A DNA stretch of 64,000 nt from Marinococcus luteus (GCF_900106595.1 NZ_FNNC01000005.1:124001-188000), one strand, 5' to 3'. Positions 26,264 through 36,124 are shown, counted from the stretch's first letter. The notes: generated by a model not told the origin, from the sequence alone. Made by a program: numbers and translations.

Positions 26264-27064
26264 ATGGAACACTCATATTTGCCGTCTGTTCATGACGCCA
26301 TTACGTACATGCATGAACATCTTCACGAACCAATGGATCTTGCCGGCCTGGCCGCGCAGGCTGCCTATAGTCCGTATCATTTTTCGCGTCTGTTTAAAAA
26401 GAGTGTCGGGGTGCCGCCGCTGTATTACCTGTCTGCTCTACGGCTTCAATGGGCGAAGGAGCTGCTGCTTGAAACAGCTCTTCCTATACGGGACATCGGG
26501 ATGGAGATCGGCCAGCAGAGCGTAGGAACGTTCACAACAAGCTTTGCTTCGAGGGTAGGAATGACGCCGGGAGTTTTTCGTGCATCAGCTGCTGCCACGG
26601 AGGAATCTTTGTCCTCGTTAAGAAAGGCCCGCCATTGGGCAGAGCCGGTTTTTCCTTCGACGGAAACATGTGTCAAAGGCCGTATCTACAGTGAAGCGCC
26701 TTTTGAAGGGTTTGTGTTAATCGGACTCTTTCCCCGGCCGATGCCGGAGGGGGTGCCATTGTACGGCACCCTGTGCGAGGCGTCGGATGAATACTGTATC
26801 CGGGGGGTGAAGCCGGGAGTATATTTCATGATGGCTACATCGGTCGCCTGGAAAATGAAGGCGGCCGATATTCTCATCCCTCATCGCACACTTCGCACAC
26901 GCTCAAAAGAGCCGTGTCACGTAGACGGAGCCCTTGCAGAAGAAAATAGAGACGTTTATTTATACCCGCCGCGCCTCGATGATCCTCCCATCCTCATATC
27001 ATTGTCGCTGTTGATGAATAATTTTCTAAAACGCCAGGCTGAGACCGCAATCGGGAAGAAATAG
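26264..27064 (+). CDS. AraC-family regulator with C-terminal effector domain
   Basis: A 266-residue protein with the AraC double helix-turn-helix at the N-terminus (DLAGLAAQAAYSPYHFSRLFKKSVG ... in two halves, residues about 20-110) and a C-terminal half that looks like a GyrI/SOUL-like small-molecule-binding domain (GFVLIGLFPRP, GVKPGVYFMM). This is the Rob/SoxS-like order. It is followed 57 bases later by two VOC-family genes, which it may control. The ATG at 26264 follows GGGAGG. Confidence 0.85.
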   Translation: MEHSYLPSVHDAITYMHEHLHEPMDLAGLAAQAAYSPYHFSRLFKKSVGVPPLYYLSALRLQWAKELLLETALPIRDIGMEIGQQSVGTFTTSFASRVGMTPGVFRASAAATEESLSSLRKARHWAEPVFPSTETCVKGRIYSEAPFEGFVLIGLFPRPMPEGVPLYGTLCEASDEYCIRGVKPGVYFMMATSVAWKMKAADILIPHRTLRTRSKEPCHVDGALAEENRDVYLYPPRLDDPPILISLSLLMNNFLKRQAETAIGKK

Positions 27065-27121
27065 GGTGAAAGCGACCGTGCTATAGTGAAGGTAATCATT
27101 AATAAGAGGAGGGTGTGTACG

Positions 27122-27547
27122 ATGATTACCGGAATGACTCCGTACCTCACTTTTACCGGAAAAGCTCGGGAGGCGGCTGTTTTTTACGAAAAAGCCCTGG
27201 GGGCAAGAGTTATCGAAAGCCAGACCTATGCAGAGGTCGAAGGCATGGAAATACCACCCGGAGCCGAAGAACTCATTATGCATGCTTATTTAAAAATCGG
27301 TGATACGGAGCTGATGCTCTCAGATACGTTTTCAGAAAGCTCTGATCTGGAAGCTCCGGGAAGTCTGGTGTCGATCGCACTTAGCATGAGTGACGCTTCC
27401 TCGGCAGCAGAAACGTTTCACGCTCTTGAAGCAGGCGGAGAAGTAATCATGCCTATGGCAGAAACGTTTTTCAGTCCGGCTTACGGACAGTTGAAGGACC
27501 AGTTTGGTGTGCTGTGGCATGTGGTTGCTTACGAAAAAGAAAAATGA
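27122..27547 (+). CDS. VOC-family protein (PhnB/glyoxalase-like)
   Basis: A 141-residue vicinal-oxygen-chelate protein with a paired beta-alpha-beta-beta-beta fold: PYLTFTGKAREAAVFYEKAL at the start, MHAYLKIGDTELMLSD in the middle and QLKDQFGVLWHVV at the end. This is the PhnB-like (DUF1428/3-demethylubiquinone-like) group, often annotated as glyoxalase or antibiotic resistance. The substrate is unknown. The ATG follows GAGGAGGG. Confidence 0.85.
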   Translation: MITGMTPYLTFTGKAREAAVFYEKALGARVIESQTYAEVEGMEIPPGAEELIMHAYLKIGDTELMLSDTFSESSDLEAPGSLVSIALSMSDASSAAETFHALEAGGEVIMPMAETFFSPAYGQLKDQFGVLWHVVAYEKEK

Positions 27548-27569
27548 CAAAGAGGGAGGTGCAGATGCA

Positions 27570-27977
27570 ATGAGTCTGCAGACAAAGCAAATATTTGTAA
27601 ATATTCCGGTTAAAAACCTTGAGGCTTCGATGGAGTTTTTCCAGACTATCGGGTTTTCATTCGATCAGCGCTTCACGGATGAAAATGCTGCGTGCATGAT
27701 ACTGGGAAGCGGTATGTATGTCATGCTGCTCCAGGAAGCGTTTTTTCAAACCTTTACCAATAAAGATATGGTCGATACCAGCAGAGAGGCGGAATCGATT
27801 CTAGCCATTTCTGCAGACAGCAAAGAAGAAGTCAATGAGATTGTCCAAAAGGCGCTGGAGGCAGGCGGCCGTCCATCCAACGAACCGATGGACGGAGGCT
27901 TTATGTATGGTTGGAGCTTTCAGGATATTGACGGTCATCTCTGGGAAGTAATGTATATGGATGAAAACGCAGTGTAG
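27570..27977 (+). CDS. VOC-family protein, second
   Basis: A 135-residue protein of the same fold family as its neighbour but a different subgroup: IFVNIPVKNLEASMEFFQTIGF at the start, MYVMLLQEAFFQTF, and FQDIDGHLWEVMYMD at the end. This pattern is typical of the YfiE/lactoylglutathione lyase-like VOC proteins. It begins 22 bases after the first VOC gene with GGGAGGTG, so they form an operon. Confidence 0.88.
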   Translation: MSLQTKQIFVNIPVKNLEASMEFFQTIGFSFDQRFTDENAACMILGSGMYVMLLQEAFFQTFTNKDMVDTSREAESILAISADSKEEVNEIVQKALEAGGRPSNEPMDGGFMYGWSFQDIDGHLWEVMYMDENAV

Positions 27978-28033
27978 CAGAAAGGCATCAATAAACAACA
28001 GCAGCTTCCTCCGAAAGAAAGGAGCAGTATTTA

Positions 28034-28933
28034 ATGGAAATTATATCTTTTCAGGAATGGAAGGAAACAAAACTAACCCTTCAGCTTCTCTCCCAGATTC
28101 TCGGAAAAATAAGGCTTGAAACAGCGCCGCAGGAGCCACAGTGGGAGCATGTGATGCTTGAAGTTACCCGGAATGGATTCTCTACAGGTATGCTGCTTAA
28201 GGACCGCAAAGCATTTGAGCTCGAAATAGACATTCGGCACAGCCGGCTTTTAGTGGCAGTCGAAGGTGATGCTGAAACCAGAAAGCTGGAAGACGGCACG
28301 TCCATTCAAACATATTACGAATGGATCTTCAGCTGTCTTCACCAGGCCGGAGTTCATGTGCACATTCATCCCAGGCCACAGGAAATGCCGGTGACGATAT
28401 GGTTCCCGGAAGACCAGGTGCATAAACGGTACGATGCAGAGGTAGCTATGAAGGGGCTCAAAATGATGCAGGCAGCGTATCAGGAGGAATTGGCTTTTAT
28501 CGGGCCGCTTAGGTGCCGTAAAATCAAACCGGGTTTATTCTGGGGCACCTTCGACGTTTCGACGCTTATCGTGGAAAGTATTCCGGAGCCTTTTCCAGAG
28601 GATAAAACGATTGAAAAGGCTGCTTTTGACGAGCAGTTTATCGAATTTGGATTTTGGCCCGGTGATGATAATACAGCCAGGCCCGCTTTTTTCGTTCTGC
28701 CATATCCTTTTCGGCAAAAGGATTTAAACAGCCCGGCGCTTGAGCCTGAAGAGGCTTATTATGATCAAAACGCGAGCGAGTACTTTCTGCCTCTTACCAA
28801 TGACTTTGACGAAAAGGCAATACAGAGGTTTTTCCATTCGACGTTTGCTTTACTGCATGCAGAACTTGAATGGAGGGACCGGGAATACTTTTACCGTCCG
28901 CTTTTAATGAAAAAGCCTCCAACCATTAAATAG
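28034..28933 (+). CDS. DUF5996 family protein
   Basis: A 299-residue soluble protein that begins with a helix like other DUF5996 members (TLQLLSQILGKIRLETAP, then EVTRNGFSTGML). The middle has PVTIWFPE and a long amphipathic helix; the second half has repeated aromatic-acidic segments (FIEFGFWPGDD, FFVLPYPF). Function unknown. It lies 56 bases after the second VOC gene with GAAAGGAGC, so it may belong to that operon. Confidence 0.85.
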   Translation: MEIISFQEWKETKLTLQLLSQILGKIRLETAPQEPQWEHVMLEVTRNGFSTGMLLKDRKAFELEIDIRHSRLLVAVEGDAETRKLEDGTSIQTYYEWIFSCLHQAGVHVHIHPRPQEMPVTIWFPEDQVHKRYDAEVAMKGLKMMQAAYQEELAFIGPLRCRKIKPGLFWGTFDVSTLIVESIPEPFPEDKTIEKAAFDEQFIEFGFWPGDDNTARPAFFVLPYPFRQKDLNSPALEPEEAYYDQNASEYFLPLTNDFDEKAIQRFFHSTFALLHAELEWRDREYFYRPLLMKKPPTIK

Positions 28934-28935
28934 AG

Positions 28936-28967
28936 AAACCCCGTGCAGCTCCTGCTGCACGGGGTTG
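28936..28967 (+). terminator. Hairpin between converging genes
   Basis: AACCCCGTGCAG and CTGCACGGGGTT form a strong stem; weak T run on either side. Confidence 0.7.
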
Positions 28968-28971
28968 ATGT

Positions 28972-29292
28972 TTATACGGCGAGAACGCGTCCGTCTTCAT
29001 ACACGTGGTACGTTTGGAGCAGTCCGTCGTCGCCCTGTTCAATAAGGGAAAGGTCCAGTGCCTGCACCTGGTAATAAGCCTGGCCGCTTTCGCTGATCGA
29101 AGGATATTGATCGATTTTTAACTCCGCATCTGTTCCTTCCTGATCGCGTACTGTCTGGAGTGCTTCATAAGGGGTGAATTCCTGCTTCTGTTCCTGTTGA
29201 ACAGTCGTTGGGGTTTCAGAAGCCTGCGCCGGGACAGCCGATCCTGTCACAAATAAAGCTGCGAGCCCGACGATAGAAAAGAATTTTTTCAT
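28972..29292 (-). CDS. Secreted small protein, unknown
   Basis: A 106-residue protein with a standard signal peptide (KKFFSIVGLAALFVTGSAVPAQA, cut after AQA-S) and an acidic mature part of about 80 residues. The last 60 residues (AYYQVQALDLSLIE, LLQTYHVYEDGRVLAV) look like a small PepSY-like or beta-rich domain, but I cannot assign a family. Ribosome site AAAGGAG. Confidence 0.75.
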   Translation of the reverse strand: MKKFFSIVGLAALFVTGSAVPAQASETPTTVQQEQKQEFTPYEALQTVRDQEGTDAELKIDQYPSISESGQAYYQVQALDLSLIEQGDDGLLQTYHVYEDGRVLAV

Positions 29293-29462
29293 AGATGATC
29301 TCCTTTCAGTTGAAGGTACAATTCTACATTCCCTCCATGAGATGAAACGTAACCAACAGCAGCAAATTCAAATCGAAAGTCGGACCCTGCAGCTGAATAG
29401 CTGTGAAGCATCAGCCCGGCAGAAGAGGTATCCATTGCTGCAGTTTCCGGATCCTGGACCGG

Positions 29463-29999
29463 TTAATAGGAAACCGCCTGCTGAATATATTTTTCGTAAG
29501 AGGCAGCATCTTTATCACTAAATAGCACAAACCGGATATGCTGAATAGAAGCAGCATGAGAAAGCTGATCCAAAAAGGCAGGCATAAAATCCACAAGCGC
29601 CTGCTCGAGAGGGTAGCCAAAAGCCCCGGTGGAAAGGGCAGGGAACCCAATGCTTGTAATGCCTTTGTCTTCGGCCAGCTGCAGGGCGTTAAGGTAGCAG
29701 GCACGAAGGAGTTCATCAGAAGGCTTGTCAACTCCGTAAACGGGGCCGAGGCAGTGAATGATATAATCGTTTGGCATTTGCAACCCTTCCGTGATCACTG
29801 CTTCCCCGGGAGAAATAGGGGCGAGTGGTTTGCAGACCTCCTCGAGCTCCGGACCGGCAGCCCGGTGAATAGCACCGGCAACCCCTCCGCCGATTAAAAG
29901 CTGGGCATTGGCGGCATTGACTACAGCTTCGAGATCGTCCTGCTTGGTAATATCGCCTTTGACAGATTCGATGGTGATACCCTGATATTCTGTCTGCAT
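29463..29999 (-). CDS. Macro-domain protein (O-acetyl-ADP-ribose deacetylase type)
   Basis: A 178-residue macro domain: the start ITIESVKGDITKQDDLEAVVNAANAQLLIGGGVAGAIHRAAG contains the ADP-ribose-binding Asn and the GGGVAGAIH loop, and SIGFPALSTGAFGYP is the second loop. It resembles MacroD-type YmdB, which removes the acetyl group from O-acetyl-ADP-ribose or ADP-ribose from proteins. The ATG at 29999 follows GGAGG; an in-frame TTG six codons upstream overlaps that site. Confidence 0.9.
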   Translation of the reverse strand: MQTEYQGITIESVKGDITKQDDLEAVVNAANAQLLIGGGVAGAIHRAAGPELEEVCKPLAPISPGEAVITEGLQMPNDYIIHCLGPVYGVDKPSDELLRACYLNALQLAEDKGITSIGFPALSTGAFGYPLEQALVDFMPAFLDQLSHAASIQHIRFVLFSDKDAASYEKYIQQAVSY

Positions 30000-30087
30000 A
30001 AAAGCTTTCGCCTCCAATACATCATTTGTAGAGGCTTTTCCCTTATCTTTGTCTTTCTATGCGGAGAGGCTTTTGTTTATTATTTTT

Positions 30088-30105
30088 TATACTGGGGTAG
30101 GGTAT
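30088..30105 (+). promoter_or_regulatory. copB -10 element with CsoR/CstR-like operator
   Basis: TATACT (30088-30093) is followed directly by GGGGTAGGGTAT. The 17 bases ATACTGGGGTAGGGTAT have the outer dyad ATAC...GTAT and the G-rich half common to CsoR-family operators, though the left half is imperfect. Confidence 0.45.
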
Positions 30106-30136
30106 TTACAGGAATCATATTAAAGGAGGTGGGCCA

Positions 30137-32158
30137 ATGGCACACGAACACGGAGAGCACGGACAAGAGCATCATGAAGAACACGAAGATCATGGCGGCG
30201 GACATGATCATCATGAACACCACAGCGCTATGATTGCTGACTTTAAAAGAAGATTTTTTGTATCAATCATTTTAACCGTTCCTATTTTGCTTTTGACCCC
30301 GATGATTCAGGGATTCCTCGGTCTTGACTGGGCTTTCCCTTATGATCAGTGGGTGCTTTTCGGACTTGCAACGGTCGTATTCTTCTACGGCGGCTGGCCG
30401 TTTTTAACCGGAGCAGCAGACGAACTGAAGCAAAAAAGTCCGGGAATGATGACACTGATCGGGCTGGCTGTCGTCGTAGCTTACGGATACAGCACTATGG
30501 TAGTGTTTGGCTGGGAAGGCACCCAGTTTTTCTGGGAGCTCGCTACGTTAATTGATATTATGCTCCTCGGGCACTGGATCGAAATGCGCTCGATAATGGG
30601 GGCTTCAAACGCCCTGCAGGAGCTGATTAAGCTCATGCCTCATGAAGCCCGCCGGGTGAAAGCAGACGGGGAGACAGAAGAAGTTAGCGTGGACGATCTT
30701 CAACAGGGAGACCACGTTCTTATTAAACCAGGGGAAAAAGTGCCGGTGGACGGAACGATTATAAAAGGAAGGTCCTCAGTGGATGAATCCATGCTCACCG
30801 GGGAATCGCTTCCAGTAGAAAAGAACGAGCAGGACGAGGCAATTGGAGGAGCAGTCAACCAGGACGGAAGCTTAACAATTGAAGTAACAAAAACCGGCGA
30901 TCAGACGTATCTTTCGCAGGTAGTTACGCTTGTACAGGAAGCCCAGGAATCCAAGTCACGGGCTCAGGATCTGGCAAACCGGGCAGCTAAATGGCTGTTT
31001 TATGCTGCGCTTGGGTCGGGCATTGTGACGTTTATTATCTGGTGGATGGTAAGCGGTTCGACAGACAGTGCAGTAGAACGGGCCGTTACTGTAATGGTTA
31101 TCAGCTGTCCGCACGCTCTCGGACTCGCAGCTCCTCTCGTCGTGTCTGTCTCTACGGCATTATCCGCAAAACAGGGGCTGTTAATCCGTAACCGGCCGCC
31201 GTTTGAAAGTGCCCGGAAGCTTGACGCAGTCATTTTTGATAAAACCGGGACTCTGACCCAGGGGAGCTTCGGTGTAACTAACGTTGTCCCAAGCGGCAGT
31301 TATTCTGAAGAGCAGGTGCTTGAATTTGCCGGCTCCGTGGAACAGGAATCGGAGCATCCGCTGGCGGAAGGAATCGTTAATGAAGCTAAAGCGCGCAATA
31401 TCAAGCTGCATGAGGTAGAAGACTTTCAAACGATGACCGGCCAGGGACTTGAAGGATCTGTGAACGGGTCAGCGGTGAAAATTGTCAGCCCCGGCTACAT
31501 GAAAGATCATCAGCTGACGTATGATGAGAAAACCTTCGAAGAGAAGGCAGAAGAAGGAAAAACGGTTGTATTTGTACTGGTTGATGGAGAGCTGATCGGA
31601 ATGGTGGCGCTCGCTGATATGGTGAGAGAATCCGCCAAAGAAGCCGTGGAGCGCTTAAACGAACAGGGAATCAAACCGATTATGCTTACGGGGGACAATC
31701 AGCGCGTGGCAGATTGGGTAGCAGCCCAGCTTGGCATTGAAGAAGTGTACGCGGAGGTGCTGCCGGACCATAAAGCAGAGCAGGTAAAGAAAGTCCAGCA
31801 GTCCGGCAGAAAGGTTGCGATGACGGGCGACGGTATCAATGATGCGCCCGCGCTCGCGACAGCGGATGTTGGTATTGCGATTGGCAGCGGCACTGATGTT
31901 GCAATGGAAACTGCTGACATTGTACTTGTGCAGAGCAATCCGCTCGATGTGCTTTCCGTTATTGATCTGTCCCGGAAAACGTACCGGAAAATGGTTCAGA
32001 ACCTCTGGTGGGCTGCCGGTTACAACATCGCTGCTATACCACTTGCAGCCGGTGTACTGGCGCCTGTCGGTATTCTGCTGAGTCCGGCTGTCGGAGCGCT
32101 GTTGATGAGTATCAGTACGGTAGTAGTAGCTATAAACGCCCAGCTGCTGCGAACGTAG
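30137..32158 (+). CDS. copB: Copper-exporting P1B-type ATPase, CopB type
   Basis: A 673-residue heavy-metal ATPase. The metal site in helix 6 is CPH ([14 protein letters not shown]), which marks the P1B-3/CopB group rather than CPC (CopA). The N-terminus is a His-rich segment (about 12 His in 30 residues) in place of a CxxC domain. Also visible: TGES phosphatase loop, DKTGTLT phosphorylation site, SEHPLAEG for ATP binding, and [10 protein letters not shown]. It probably exports copper from the cytosol. The ribosome site is AAAGGAGGTG. Confidence 0.93.
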   Translation: MAHEHGEHGQEHHEEHEDHGGGHDHHEHHSAMIADFKRRFFVSIILTVPILLLTPMIQGFLGLDWAFPYDQWVLFGLATVVFFYGGWPFLTGAADELKQKSPGMMTLIGLAVVVAYGYSTMVVFGWEGTQFFWELATLIDIMLLGHWIEMRSIMGASNALQELIKLMPHEARRVKADGETEEVSVDDLQQGDHVLIKPGEKVPVDGTIIKGRSSVDESMLTGESLPVEKNEQDEAIGGAVNQDGSLTIEVTKTGDQTYLSQVVTLVQEAQESKSRAQDLANRAAKWLFYAALGSGIVTFIIWWMVSGSTDSAVERAVTVMVISCPHALGLAAPLVVSVSTALSAKQGLLIRNRPPFESARKLDAVIFDKTGTLTQGSFGVTNVVPSGSYSEEQVLEFAGSVEQESEHPLAEGIVNEAKARNIKLHEVEDFQTMTGQGLEGSVNGSAVKIVSPGYMKDHQLTYDEKTFEEKAEEGKTVVFVLVDGELIGMVALADMVRESAKEAVERLNEQGIKPIMLTGDNQRVADWVAAQLGIEEVYAEVLPDHKAEQVKKVQQSGRKVAMTGDGINDAPALATADVGIAIGSGTDVAMETADIVLVQSNPLDVLSVIDLSRKTYRKMVQNLWWAAGYNIAAIPLAAGVLAPVGILLSPAVGALLMSISTVVVAINAQLLRT

Positions 32159-32160
32159 GA

Positions 32161-32196
32161 AAAACCCGGAAGGCTTTCTGCCTCCCGGGTTTTTTA
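32161..32196 (+). terminator. Terminator after copB
   Basis: AAAACCCGG pairs with CCGGGTTTT, followed by a T run; converging with rpiA. Confidence 0.82.
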
Positions 32197-32206
32197 ATGG
32201 TTGGTT

Positions 32207-32890
32207 TCACCGTTTATTTTCGAACGTTTCAGCTCCGCTGTCTGTACCTGCAATGATGATATCTGCCATATCAGCAAATAAACCTGTTTCCACAACGCCG
32301 ATCAGCTGAATCAGTTGGTGGTGCAGCTCGTCCGGCCGCTCGATCAGCTGAAAATCACAATCGATCACGTAGTTGCCGTTATCTGTTTCAAATGGGTCAC
32401 CGCGGTCGCGGCGAAGGACGGGGTCACAGCCCAGCGATTGAATATCGCGTGCTGTTTTCTGCCATCCAAATGGCGTGATTTCGACCGGCAGTGGAAAGGA
32501 GCCGAGCTGTTGCACAATTTTACTTTGATCCACAGCAATAATCAGCTTATCTGCTGCGTCGGCAATAATTTTTTCCCTTAACAGGGAACCGCCACCTCCC
32601 TTGGTCATATGAAAGTCAGGATCGACCTCGTCTGCACCGTCAATGGCCACATCAGCTTTCGTCATGTCGCTCGAGAAGTAGACCAGCGGCACGTGAAATT
32701 CCTTTGCCCACTGCTCTGTAGCAGGGGAGGAAGGAATGCCCTGGACGTGCATCCCTTGCCGGACAAGTTCTCCAAGCTTCTGCATGACCCAGTACATAGT
32801 GGATCCGGAGCCCAGTCCGACAATAGAATTATCTGGAATATACTCGACAGCCTTTGCTGCTGCGTCTTGTTTTTGCTGTTCCCTGGACAT
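32207..32890 (-). CDS. rpiA: Ribose-5-phosphate isomerase A
   Basis: A 227-residue enzyme that converts ribose-5-phosphate and ribulose-5-phosphate. Family motifs: VGLGSGST (phosphate binding), DGADEVD (catalytic Asp), KGGGGSLLREKI and an IVETGLF segment near the C-terminus. It follows AAAGGAGC and stands alone. Confidence 0.95.
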   Translation of the reverse strand: MSREQQKQDAAAKAVEYIPDNSIVGLGSGSTMYWVMQKLGELVRQGMHVQGIPSSPATEQWAKEFHVPLVYFSSDMTKADVAIDGADEVDPDFHMTKGGGGSLLREKIIADAADKLIIAVDQSKIVQQLGSFPLPVEITPFGWQKTARDIQSLGCDPVLRRDRGDPFETDNGNYVIDCDFQLIERPDELHHQLIQLIGVVETGLFADMADIIIAGTDSGAETFENKR

Positions 32891-32959
32891 AAAAAAAGCT
32901 CCTTTAGGATGTATTTAAGCAGGCTATTTCCTTTTCTGCTTCTGGTCAAACCTGCGGCT

Positions 32960-33574
32960 TCAGCTGCTGGTCCTGGCAGAAATGAGCTTCACCCCGTTTG
33001 GGTCGACAGTCTCTTCAAAAGCAGGATGTGATATCAGGGCTGAATGAAGAGCATGACGGTGAGTGATAAGAGATTGTACGCCGGAAGAATAAGGGTGAAG
33101 CAGTTGGTTGATTTCCTGCTCAAGGCCGTCCGTAGTGGTTTCGATGTTGAGACTCTGGAGCCGGAAGGGGCTGTCAATCTCGTCAACAGCCTCCTGATGC
33201 GTCTGAAGCTCTACCCGGAACGAATGACTGGTGGAAATAAACGTTCTTTTTTCTCCTCGTTGAACACGCAGCCCCGCCGTCTCAGCCTGCTGGCAAATAA
33301 TCCCGAGCCGGCGTTCATTTGTCAGGTAGCCGATATGGTCAAACATGACCCGCTTTCCCTGGCCGAATGTAATATTTACAGAACCTCTGCGCATTTCAAT
33401 AATGCGGAATGTGATTGGTCTGCCGCGGAAGTCATCCCAATCCAGCGGAGGGTCAAAGGACTGATAGCTGCCATTGTATTTTCCAATACGCTGGGAGACG
33501 CGAAATCCCAGTCGGGCATAAAAGGCTTCGGTTTGTTCTATGTAGGGCGTCCAGTGATGATAATGGAAAAGCAT
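32960..33574 (-). CDS. Two-domain VOC-like protein
   Basis: A 204-residue protein that begins FHYHHWTPYIEQTEAFYARLGF, an N-terminal VOC half, and continues with a less clear second half (LISHRHALHSALISHPAFEETVDPNGVKLI). The middle segment MFDHIGYLTNERRLGIIC is a second VOC-like start. The metal-ligand pattern is not complete by eye. Function unknown. The ATG at 33574 follows AGGAGG by 7 bases. Confidence 0.78.
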   Translation of the reverse strand: MLFHYHHWTPYIEQTEAFYARLGFRVSQRIGKYNGSYQSFDPPLDWDDFRGRPITFRIIEMRRGSVNITFGQGKRVMFDHIGYLTNERRLGIICQQAETAGLRVQRGEKRTFISTSHSFRVELQTHQEAVDEIDSPFRLQSLNIETTTDGLEQEINQLLHPYSSGVQSLITHRHALHSALISHPAFEETVDPNGVKLISARTSS

Positions 33575-33703
33575 ATGATGGCCTCCTATTTCCATTTCCT
33601 GCTATTGTACCAAAATAACCCAAAAGAAAGACCGGTCGTCATAATTATGGTAAAAGAGGGTAGAGAAAAAGTGAATGGATCACGATAAAAAGGAGTGTTT
33701 TCA

Positions 33704-34762
33704 ATGACGGAGCCAGTATTTATTATTTCTACCGGGAGAAGCGGATCAACAGCTGTGTCCAACTGCATTCATCTTCATCCTAAACTTGTAAGCCTGTCTG
33801 AAATGATTCTTTCTCTTCATTATAATTTCGGTATCAGCGGTGAAGAATGGAAGCAATTCGATAACCAAACGTGGACAGGCAGTGAATTCTGGGAGCTGCT
33901 CGCCCAAAAAGAGCCGATACGACTGGCTCCGTACGAAAAGAAAGGGCTGTACAATAAAGAAGTGCTTTATGAGAGAACGGAAAATACTTTGTTTAACGAG
34001 AAAACGGGCTTGCCGGCTATTGCGTCCATCACCCTTCCTCACTTAACCGATGAACCGGATAAGCTGTACCGGGAGCTTGAAGAAGTTGTTCCTGCGTTTC
34101 CGCAAGGCTCGCTGCCGGACCAGTACCGCCGCCTGTTTGAGTGGATGCAGCAGCGATTTGATGGTGACACTTGTGTAGAGCGTTCCGGATTTTCTACAGA
34201 CGCAGTCGAATACTTAATAGACATGTTCCCGAACGCGAAATATGTTTTTTTATACCGGGATCCCCGGGAAATTGCCGTAGCTTTTAACCGCTTCCAGACG
34301 ATGAAAATGGGAAAAGCTATTTTAAAGGCGATGGAAGAAACAGGGGCTGATCCCTCGGATCCGTCGACGGAGGCTGAAAAGCTTGGCTTCTACCAGTGGC
34401 TGCACCCGGATTATTTTGAACTTGAACAACTGCACCAGATGGACATCCCGTACAAGGAACTCGGGTCCTGGATTTCAAGGTCACTGCTGCACGCAGGCCG
34501 TGTGATCGAAGGTCTGCCGGAGACTCAGCAGCACTGGCTTCGGTATGAAGATCTGCTGGAAACACCGGAAAGAGAGCTCGATCGTCTGATTACTTTTATA
34601 AATCCGCCCTCTGCGTCAAAAGAAACAAACGAACAATGGATAAAAAAAGGCACCGGACACATCGATCCCAAGCCGGATACGTGGCCGGAGCTGCCGGAAG
34701 AGAAAAGAACTGTGCTGGAAGAAGCGGTAGGGCCGGCACTTCGCTATTTAGACTACGAGTAA
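33704..34762 (+). CDS. Sulfotransferase-family protein
   Basis: A 352-residue protein with the PAPS-binding P-loop ISTGRSGSTAVSN near residue 10 and the 3'-phosphate motif FLYRDPREIAVAFNRF near residue 180. The sequence between has the usual helical insertions. In bacteria such enzymes sulfate small molecules or carbohydrates using PAPS; the substrate cannot be read. The ATG at 33704 follows AAGGAG. No PAPS-synthesis gene lies nearby. Confidence 0.88.
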   Translation: MTEPVFIISTGRSGSTAVSNCIHLHPKLVSLSEMILSLHYNFGISGEEWKQFDNQTWTGSEFWELLAQKEPIRLAPYEKKGLYNKEVLYERTENTLFNEKTGLPAIASITLPHLTDEPDKLYRELEEVVPAFPQGSLPDQYRRLFEWMQQRFDGDTCVERSGFSTDAVEYLIDMFPNAKYVFLYRDPREIAVAFNRFQTMKMGKAILKAMEETGADPSDPSTEAEKLGFYQWLHPDYFELEQLHQMDIPYKELGSWISRSLLHAGRVIEGLPETQQHWLRYEDLLETPERELDRLITFINPPSASKETNEQWIKKGTGHIDPKPDTWPELPEEKRTVLEEAVGPALRYLDYE

Positions 34763-34854
34763 CCAAGTGTTTACAAATTATCATAATCGGAAAGAGTATT
34801 TAAAACCAGTAACTCCAGACACAGATTAAATAACAGAAAGGCTGGTCTAAAATA

Positions 34855-35988
34855 ATGAAGGCAGTAACGATTCAAGGCAAAGAACACATGGAAGTCAAAG
34901 AAGTTGCAGACCCGAAAATTGAACGCAGCGATGACATGATTGTACGCATTACAGCCAGTGGTATTTGTGGATCGGACTTGCATTTATATAAAGGTGGTAT
35001 TCCGACGCCGGAGGATTATGTTGTCGGTCATGAGCCGATGGGAATCGTAGAAGAAGTCGGGCCCGATGTAAAAACGCTGAAAAAAGGAGACCGCGTTGTT
35101 ATTCCATTTAACATTGGATGCGGGGAATGCTATTACTGCACCCATCAAATGGAAAGCCAGTGCGACAATTCCAACCCGCACGCGGAAATGGGTGGATTGT
35201 TCGGCTTCTCTGAGGATTTCGGGAACTTCCCGGGCGGTCAGGCGGAGTACCTGCGTGTACCGTATGCTGACTTTACTTCTTTTAAAGTGCCGGAAGATAG
35301 TGAACTGAAGGACGAAAGCGTGTTGTTCCTTTCAGACGTCGTACCTACTGCATTCTGGAGCATTGAAAACAGTGGAGCGACTTATGGGGATACGATCATT
35401 ATTTTAGGCTGCGGGCCGATCGGGTTAATGGCCCAGAAATTTGCATGGATGAAAGGGGCTTCCCGCGTCATAGCGGTGGATCAGGTGCCGCACCGTCTCG
35501 AGCATGCGAGAAGAACAAACAACGTGGAAACGTACAATTTCAGTGAAACAAAAGAAATAGGCAAACTGCTTCATCAAGATACAAAAGGCGGGGCAGACGT
35601 AGTCGTTGACTGTGTAGGCATGGATGGCACCGTACCACCGGATACAACGTTCGGTTCCGAAAGCGACAACCAGTTTGGGACCATCAGCCCGATTGTGACA
35701 GCTTCTCAGTCCGTGAAGAAAAACGGAGTCGTGCAGTTGACTGGTGTTTACGGCACCGAAGCCAACAATTTCCCAATTGGTGACTTCTTTACAAGAAACG
35801 TTGCGCTTACGATGGGACAGGCACCGGTCATTCATATGATGCCGAGCCTCTACCGGATGATTGAAAACAAACTGTTCGATCCGACGGATATTATTACTCA
35901 CCCAATTCCATTGGAGGATGCAGCTGAAGGCTACCGCATCTTTGACGAAAAAGAAGATGGCAATATTAAAGTGATTTTGAAGCCATAA
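34855..35988 (+). CDS. Zinc-dependent alcohol dehydrogenase, glutathione-independent formaldehyde dehydrogenase-like
   Basis: A 377-residue medium-chain dehydrogenase. The catalytic zinc motif ASGICGSDLHLYKG and GHEPMG, structural zinc cysteines in GCGECYYCTHQMESQC, and the long insertion FGFSEDFGNFPGGQAEYLRVP are typical of the FDH/PDH-like branch, which can use formaldehyde or other alcohols without glutathione. The nucleotide fold has LGCGPIGLMA. Ribosome site AGAAAGG. It is followed by a strong terminator. Confidence 0.9.
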   Translation: MKAVTIQGKEHMEVKEVADPKIERSDDMIVRITASGICGSDLHLYKGGIPTPEDYVVGHEPMGIVEEVGPDVKTLKKGDRVVIPFNIGCGECYYCTHQMESQCDNSNPHAEMGGLFGFSEDFGNFPGGQAEYLRVPYADFTSFKVPEDSELKDESVLFLSDVVPTAFWSIENSGATYGDTIIILGCGPIGLMAQKFAWMKGASRVIAVDQVPHRLEHARRTNNVETYNFSETKEIGKLLHQDTKGGADVVVDCVGMDGTVPPDTTFGSESDNQFGTISPIVTASQSVKKNGVVQLTGVYGTEANNFPIGDFFTRNVALTMGQAPVIHMMPSLYRMIENKLFDPTDIITHPIPLEDAAEGYRIFDEKEDGNIKVILKP

Positions 35989-36005
35989 AATAATTCTAAT
36001 ATAGT

Positions 36006-36045
36006 AAATGCGGAACCTTATAATTTTATAAAGGTTCCGCATTTA
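36006..36045 (+). terminator. Terminator after the formaldehyde dehydrogenase-like gene
   Basis: AAATGCGGAACCTT and AAGGTTCCGCATTT form a perfect stem. Confidence 0.88.
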
Positions 36046-36103
36046 TTATGTTAAAAAAGTGATCTTTAGCTTGATTGGAACTGCCGGCAGGCCAAAAATA
36101 AAA

Positions 36104-36119
36104 TGTTCCACGTGAAACA
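36104..36119. other. parS-like site 2
   Basis: TGTTCCACGTGAAACA matches the parS consensus TGTTTCACGTGAAACA at 15 of 16 bases. It lies between genes, just past the end of the frameshifted acetyltransferase. Confidence 0.7.
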
Positions 36120-36124
36120 CTGTA

